Source of the DNA: an uncultured Collinsella sp.
Lineage (GTDB): Bacteria; Actinomycetota; Coriobacteriia; Coriobacteriales; Coriobacteriaceae
DNA: 25,173 nt
Direction of reading: 5' to 3'
Assembly (NCBI GenBank): GCA_900549355.1
Contig: UROA01000007.1
Coordinates: forward strand, 1-25,173
Shown: piece after piece, positions 20,530 through 25,173 of the stretch
Numbering within the stretch: the stretch's first letter is position 1
How the letters are laid out: every line of letters starts with the position of its first letter
Notes under the pieces: generated by a model
What the model was told of the DNA's origin: nothing
Seen by the model: the letters and a program-made list of their open reading frames with translations, nothing else
Databases searched by the model: none
Position numbers and translations under genes: made by a program

Positions 20530-23500
20530 CTATTTAAGAATGATACTGGTCGCGTATTCTCGCCGAGGGTCTCCAAAGAAGTCGCTCGGTGACATTTCAA
20601 CTGCAACCTCTCTCTTGTTGCTCAGCTGCCTCACCACGCTTAATGGAAGAGTAACCTCCGCAGAGTCCTTTTCCGCAAAGGCCGTAGCAATCGGCTTTTC
20701 GTCTCTTTCCTTATACTTGGAACGCCTAAAGAACCTGAAATGAATGTCGCACAAGGGCTTACCTTCAAACCGAAGAACATATCCAAGGGATTCTCCCGGC
20801 GATAGCTTCCAGCCGTTAATACCGAGCCCCTCGGCACAATCAAGCATTTGAACATCGGTCCAAGCTGGAATCAGTTCTCCCGTTGATACGTCATCGCCAT
20901 AGCACAGGGACAGCCTCAGAGGAAGACGGCTGGATGCCCTATAGTCAGTCTGTTGAAAGAGGCTTGCATGTCTAAATAGATTAAATCCGTATTCGCCAGG
21001 CTGTTTGAGGTTCTTGAAGAAAAGGGGTTTTGAACCGAGCATCACCAGCGCAGCCCTGTTGTACCTCCAACCATAGGAGATAATCTTAAAGTTTGCCGCA
21101 CTGGGGCCGAGTTCCAACGCATCTGCCAAACAGATTGGACGCTCCTTGGATAGATTTGCAAGTCTTTCTGGTATGTCAACGCCTATTGCAGCAAGAGCAA
21201 GTTTGGCATCGGTTTCTTTGCCGCTCTCCCTCGAACGAATACGGAGATGCAAGAACTCATCCTTCAGGAGGGCCTTCGCTTCATACCGCTCCCAGGCATT
21301 GAGGGAATTAAGCCTGTCGCATTCGCTTCCCGCATCGGCTTCTTCATAAATACGCACAACATCAATGGGAAGACACGCCTGGAAGCCATATTCGGCTACA
21401 GCACGCCCGTGATCAATGCTGATGGACAGAGGTCTAAATTCTTGTATGGGAACCACTGCGAATCGGTAGCGGAAAACAACCTTACCACCGACAGATTTCT
21501 GCCTCGCCTCTAGGACGCACTCTTCGATATGCCAACTGAATTGACTCGTTTTTGAGGGATTGAATTCTATTCTTGCAATACCTGAATTTTCAGTATCGTC
21601 CTCATATATGGCGCAACGAGGCATCGACACCAGCTCGCCATCGCAGCAGCACATGATGTCCAAGTCTTTTAGGGCGCTCGCGCCATCAAGCGCTTCAATG
21701 CTCACAGAGGGCAGGCCGTCGCTGGTATTGAGTTCGTTCGGAACGCGCCCATACAAGTCAACGCCGTCGCTCGTTTCTCCGATAATGCGATGCTTATCAA
21801 CCTTTGCGACATAACGTTCTTGCCAAACGGCAACTTCCTCGCCCGTAAGTTCGTCAACAACCGAACCTGCCGAACCGGGCTCCACATCATAGATGAAGAT
21901 CTGGTTTTCATCCCAATCGCCAGAAGCCTCATACTCCGAAACGGCTTTCATGCCTTGCCCGGGAACGATTTTGTATCCGTCTTTAACAATGTATGCGATA
22001 CGACGCTTTTTCGTTAACCGCTCGTTCTTGCCACGTAAGCGGTAGAAGCCCTTAGCGTCCTTTATAAATTCAAAACAACCGGGCTTGTTCCTACTGAACG
22101 ACTGGCTCAAAGAACTAAGCTCGATGTAGTCACCCGCTCGCTCATCTTTCTGCATGAGCTTCAATTCCACGTCGTAACGAGCCCGAGGGTTAACGGCAAT
22201 ACCGACGGCATTCAAAATGCATTTTCCGACACTCATATCGAATTCAGAGCTTGCCTTTAGCTCGCCGTCAACATAATAGTCAATCTTGTCACCAGCAAAA
22301 TGCAGCGGGAACTGTTGGCGCGGCCAACGCATGGTCACAATGCCCTCAGATAAATCCAGCTGCAAACTGGCAATCGGAAGATAGATCAATCGGTGGGTGC
22401 CACTTCTCCGCTCTTGCGTCTCAGCAGCAGCCCTTCCTCCGTTCGCCAAGGGCGGCACACGCTCTTGGTTGTCACGAAGGGCCTGCATTGCGGCTTCAGG
22501 CAGACCGAAACTAGATAGCATCGTGTAGCGGCTTCCAGCCCTATTCGAGTCAACAATTTGCGCCGCCACGCGCATGGACGCCTCAAATAATGGAGCAATG
22601 GTTGAATCGGGCGCTTTCTCAAGAATGTTAAGGACTGCCTTTTCGGGAGCATACCGACTCTCGGGGTTCTTTAGCTCCCTAAGAACGGAGCGCCCGTCCA
22701 TCTCTCCGCCAAAACCTAGACTGCCTTTAGAAACTTCTTTCGCAAGCGGAAGTAATTTCTCCCACAGGTTTGACCAAGAATCTTCTGATAAGCCTCCGTG
22801 GAGGAGTGCGGTGTAGAAGTAGTAATTAACTTCCTCATCACGACCGTACAAAGGCATTCCACGCTCTTCAACATGTTTTATAAAAATATGCTTTACAAGC
22901 CCCTGTACGTTACTGTCGCAAATGCCAAGACTCGCGAAAAAATTGCCCCATAGGTTATGCTCGTTGAAAACCCTGCGCGCCTTGTCAGCAACATAAACCA
23001 TAAAAGCGTTCGGCAAACACCTATCAATCAGCATCAGAACAATGCGAGGTTTTGTCGGGTAACGTTTTATGAGTTCTTCAAAAGCAGCGCTGAGCTCATC
23101 AAGGTCTGCCGAGAATTCTTCAAACGCCTGATAAACCATGACGTTTTCAGACCTTGAGCCAAGGTCGTCAAAGGCACCCCGAGCTCTTTCTTCAAATTCC
23201 TCCAACTTTGCCGAAAACAACCCATGCGAGCGTGTGAGCGGAAAACGGCTCAAGTCGTATTCATATTGCTCTATCGAAGACGCTGTCTCGGTATTTGACT
23301 CGCGAGGAGGTCGGCTTTTCGGCAGGACTTTCACGTTCGTCGGCTTCTCAACCATCTTGGGCTGAAGCATGGATGCCGCGAAGGCTTCAGGAACTGCGCG
23401 GTATTTCTTTCGCATCTTAATGATTGAATCGGCATATCTGCCATCAAAACGAGCGTCTATCTCTTGATCGGTAAGAGACAAAAGATCGGGCAAGTAGCAG

Positions 23501-23601
23501 AAACCAGCATTCTGGATTAAACGCCTTAGCCCCACATCATCAAAACTAAGCTCCGAGGTAGGCGCTTTCTTCAGCCTCTCCAAGTAGTTCGCTTCGCTCA
23601 T
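20530..23601 (-). CDS. Large hypothetical protein, DruH-like (Druantia type III candidate)
   Basis: This 1023-aa protein is not recognised by any clear catalytic motif. Residues about 20-66 (GLRRLIQNAGFCYLPDLLSL) resemble the helix-hairpin-helix of the RNA polymerase alpha C-terminal domain, a DNA-binding fold. A disordered Pro/Ser-rich linker (about 80-115) follows. Then comes a helical region (about 120-390), and from about 395 to the end a beta-rich region of repeated strand-turn-strand units (IDYYVDGELKA, VDLYGRVP, FRYRFAVVP, HIRFRFFRRS-like), suggesting several immunoglobulin-like modules. The ATG at 23601 is preferred to one 6 nt upstream, because AGGGG then sits six bases ahead instead of abutting the start. 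It is the first gene of the three-gene operon. The assignment rests on size and position next to the DruE-like helicase, not on a motif. Confidence 0.6.
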   Translation of the reverse strand: MSEANYLERLKKAPTSELSFDDVGLRRLIQNAGFCYLPDLLSLTDQEIDARFDGRYADSIIKMRKKYRAVPEAFAASMLQPKMVEKPTNVKVLPKSRPPRESNTETASSIEQYEYDLSRFPLTRSHGLFSAKLEEFEERARGAFDDLGSRSENVMVYQAFEEFSADLDELSAAFEELIKRYPTKPRIVLMLIDRCLPNAFMVYVADKARRVFNEHNLWGNFFASLGICDSNVQGLVKHIFIKHVEERGMPLYGRDEEVNYYFYTALLHGGLSEDSWSNLWEKLLPLAKEVSKGSLGFGGEMDGRSVLRELKNPESRYAPEKAVLNILEKAPDSTIAPLFEASMRVAAQIVDSNRAGSRYTMLSSFGLPEAAMQALRDNQERVPPLANGGRAAAETQERRSGTHRLIYLPIASLQLDLSEGIVTMRWPRQQFPLHFAGDKIDYYVDGELKASSEFDMSVGKCILNAVGIAVNPRARYDVELKLMQKDERAGDYIELSSLSQSFSRNKPGCFEFIKDAKGFYRLRGKNERLTKKRRIAYIVKDGYKIVPGQGMKAVSEYEASGDWDENQIFIYDVEPGSAGSVVDELTGEEVAVWQERYVAKVDKHRIIGETSDGVDLYGRVPNELNTSDGLPSVSIEALDGASALKDLDIMCCCDGELVSMPRCAIYEDDTENSGIARIEFNPSKTSQFSWHIEECVLEARQKSVGGKVVFRYRFAVVPIQEFRPLSISIDHGRAVAEYGFQACLPIDVVRIYEEADAGSECDRLNSLNAWERYEAKALLKDEFLHLRIRSRESGKETDAKLALAAIGVDIPERLANLSKERPICLADALELGPSAANFKIISYGWRYNRAALVMLGSKPLFFKNLKQPGEYGFNLFRHASLFQQTDYRASSRLPLRLSLCYGDDVSTGELIPAWTDVQMLDCAEGLGINGWKLSPGESLGYVLRFEGKPLCDIHFRFFRRSKYKERDEKPIATAFAEKDSAEVTLPLSVVRQLSNKREVAVEMSPSDFFGDPRREYATSIILK

Positions 23602-23983
23602 CAGCATCCCCTATGCCGTAATTGCATTCGATGCCGCCATTTGTGACCTTTTATTAACACCGGTCTGGCATGACGCGCTTTTAATCATACCGTGAGACAC
23701 TTGCGCAACCCGACGAACAAAACTGTCCAATGGGCTGTTTCCGCAGACGGTCGTTATCATCCGGTGAACAGCGCTTGGAAGTGTCTGCTATGGCTCAAGT
23801 GTCTTTTATTGCACAACAAAACCGCTGCCAAAATGATTCAATTGTGAACATAGACCCACGGATCTGCCGACCGGGAGTCCAGGGTTTCCCTACGGCCTAT
23901 CGCTTTGTCCCAATCCCGCAAGGTACCCACACGCTATTATCGACATAGATTGAATAGGTTAGCATTACAGGGGGGGGCTCTGC
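23602..23983. other. Divergent intergenic region at the island's right border
   Basis: A 382-bp stretch with AT-rich patches. It must hold the promoter of the minus-strand helicase operon, but no convincing -35/-10 pair was found (TATGAT at about 23684-23689 on the minus strand is a candidate -10). An inverted pair AGACACTTG (23695-23703) and CAAGTGTCT (23796-23804) is present. A 72-codon plus-strand frame at 23730-23948 has no ribosome site and is not called. No tRNA or integration site is visible. Confidence 0.55.
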
Positions 23984-24169
23984 ATGCCAATTGAAAACCC
24001 AACTCCATTCTTGCAAAACACTTCTGGTTCGGTAATTGACAACCGCCACGAAGCTCACAGGGCTGTCCAGTACTCCATCGCCCGCGGCTACGATGACCTC
24101 GTCAACGGCCGCGTGCGTCCTTGGAAGCAGGCAAAAGCCGAGGCAGATCGGATGCGAGCCATCAGGTAA
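23984..24169 (+). CDS. Short antitoxin-like protein (orphan or remnant)
   Basis: The 61-aa product has a C-terminal half (RAVQYSIARGYDDLVNGRVRPWKQAKAE, split at residues 27-54) resembling the helical tail of RelB/Phd/ParD-type antitoxins. These commonly read 'GLxDIxxGRVxxxxEVxxEL'. No DNA-binding N-terminal fold is evident, and no toxin gene follows before serC. The start has an 8-G run ending six bases ahead as its ribosome site; changes in that run would alter spacing. It may be the leftover of a degraded toxin-antitoxin pair or an unrelated small protein. Confidence 0.45.
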   Translation: MPIENPTPFLQNTSGSVIDNRHEAHRAVQYSIARGYDDLVNGRVRPWKQAKAEADRMRAIR

Positions 24170-24257
24170 GGTCACCTCTCCCCCATGTAACCATCCTGTA
24201 AATCATAGCGGCGTAGTCGAGTTTTACCGTGATGCGGTCGCGCCTGGCGCTCCACTG

Positions 24258-24266
24258 TGCTAAAGT
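24258..24266 (+). promoter_or_regulatory. Extended -10 of serC
   Basis: TGC-TAAAGT lies 40 nt upstream of the serC start. No good -35 is seen at the expected distance. Confidence 0.4.
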
Positions 24267-24305
24267 ATCCCGAACGTTCAAACGACTACGAGGGGGAACT
24301 AGAAG

Positions 24306-25173
24306 ATGGCACGTGTGCACAACTTCTCAGCTGGCCCGGCCGCGCTGCCCGCAAGCGTGCTCGCCGAGATCGCCGACGAGATGATGGACTACCGCGGTTG
24401 CGGCATGTCCGTGCTCGAGATGAGCCATCGATCTAGCACGTACCAGCAGATCATCGACGACGCCGAGGCAACCCTGCGCCGCCTGCTGAGCATCCCCGAC
24501 AACTACCGTGTCCTGTTTTTGCAGGGCGGCGCCACGCTGCAGTTTGCGGGCATCCCCATGAACCTCATGCGCCGCGGCCGCGCCGGCTACGCCGTGACCG
24601 GCAACTTTGCCAACAAGGCGTACAAGGAGGCCGCCAAGTACGGCGAGGCCGTGCTGCTCGTGAGCTCCGAGGACACCAATTTCGACCGCATCCCCAACAT
24701 GGCCGACATCAACGCGCGCATTGCCGCCGAGGCCGCGGGCGACGGGCTCGACTACGTCTACATCTGCCAGAACAACACCATCTTTGGCACCATGTTCCAC
24801 GAGCTGCCCGATTGCGGCGACGTGCCGCTGGTCGCCGATGTCTCGAGCTGCTTTTTGTCGCAGCCGCTCGACGTCAAGCGCTACGGACTCATCTACGCCG
24901 GCGCTCAGAAAAACGCCGGCGCCGCGGGCGTGACCGTGATCATCGTGCGCGACGACCTCATCGCGGATGGCCCCGCCTTTGCGCAGACGCCGCAGTACAT
25001 GGACCTTAAGACCCAAGCCGTCAAGGGCTCCATGCTCAACACGCCCAACACCTTTGGCATCTACGTGTGCGGCAAGGTATTCCGTTGGGTCGAGGAGACC
25101 GGCGGACTTGCCGCCATGGCCGAGCGCAACTGGGCCAAGGCCAACCTGCTCTACGACCTGCTCCTTCGAAGTC
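24306..25173 (+). CDS. serC: Phosphoserine aminotransferase, 3' end outside the window
   Basis: The 289 visible residues of about 360 form a class-V PLP aminotransferase. It converts 3-phosphohydroxypyruvate + glutamate to phosphoserine + 2-oxoglutarate in serine synthesis. The N-terminus VHNFSAGPAALP is diagnostic of SerC. Further motifs are GMSVLEMSHRS (about 32-43), LFLQGGATLQF (about 73-83), QNNTIFGT, and DVSSCFLS before the PLP-lysine segment YAGAQKNAGAAG with Lys202. LNTPNTFGIYV near the break provides the partner-subunit contacts. The ATG at 24306 has GAGGGGG nine bases ahead. It opens a new plus-strand unit after the accessory island; serA or another serine gene may follow outside the window. 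Confidence 0.97.
   Translation, partial: MARVHNFSAGPAALPASVLAEIADEMMDYRGCGMSVLEMSHRSSTYQQIIDDAEATLRRLLSIPDNYRVLFLQGGATLQFAGIPMNLMRRGRAGYAVTGNFANKAYKEAAKYGEAVLLVSSEDTNFDRIPNMADINARIAAEAAGDGLDYVYICQNNTIFGTMFHELPDCGDVPLVADVSSCFLSQPLDVKRYGLIYAGAQKNAGAAGVTVIIVRDDLIADGPAFAQTPQYMDLKTQAVKGSMLNTPNTFGIYVCGKVFRWVEETGGLAAMAERNWAKANLLYDLLLRS

Noticed and set aside
24036..24263. Frame reading VVEFYRDAV as a RelE/ParE toxin remnant after the antitoxin-like gene
   Set aside because: Only a handful of residues resemble a toxin start, and the frame overlaps the antitoxin-like gene and ends at once; likely chance.
9664..24300. Prophage or insertion sequence
   Set aside because: No integrase, transposase, structural phage genes or terminal repeats were found.
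1..25173. tRNA or rRNA genes
   Set aside because: No GGTTCGAATCC-type T-loop with a matching acceptor stem and no rRNA-like stretch were seen on either strand.

Overview
The window is high-GC bacterial DNA with actinobacterial-style genes: AGGAGG-type ribosome sites, GTG and TTG starts, GC-rich third positions. Gene content (ATP-dependent PEP carboxykinase, DegV, B3/4 protein, SerC) and dispersed palindromes of the AACCACCACAAAGG and GGGGACACTC kinds suggest a gut Coriobacteriia member, most likely Collinsella. This is inference from remembered genome style, not a database match.

Left part (about 1-9660) looks like ordinary chromosome. On the minus strand are an MGMT-fold protein, DegV, a MarR regulator, a B3/4-domain protein behind a structured leader, and pckA. 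Divergent from pckA is a MOP-superfamily flippase, followed by a minus-strand metallophosphoesterase and a plus-strand CPA1 cation/proton antiporter with two RCK_C domains. Three copies of one hairpin with a conserved 9-nt loop sit 12-27 nt after the stop codons of degV, the B3/4 gene and pckA and probably act as terminators.

Middle and right part (about 9660-23600) is an accessory, defence-like island with visibly lower GC. It opens with three copies of a previously unrecognised small structured RNA (about 57 nt, each with an extended -10 promoter and its own terminator). One is on the minus strand and two are on the plus strand. The last copy lies directly upstream of a DUF3800 gene and carries 9 nt perfectly complementary to that gene's Shine-Dalgarno region. 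Next come a 70-aa acidic protein, a MazG-like pyrophosphohydrolase overlapping a GIY-YIG/DUF2075 (Schlafen-type) helicase gene with a 1-nt frameshift, and a tightly packed minus-strand operon. That operon encodes a 1023-aa protein, a 1770-aa DEAH/DUF1998 helicase and a NERD-nuclease/SF1 helicase. The first two resemble a Druantia type III (druH-druE) defence pair; the third gene is an apparent addition.

Right edge: a short antitoxin-like orphan gene, then serC (phosphoserine aminotransferase), cut by the window end, which marks the return to core chromosome. The most promising new biology is the RNA triplet coupled to DUF3800, followed by the three-gene helicase operon.
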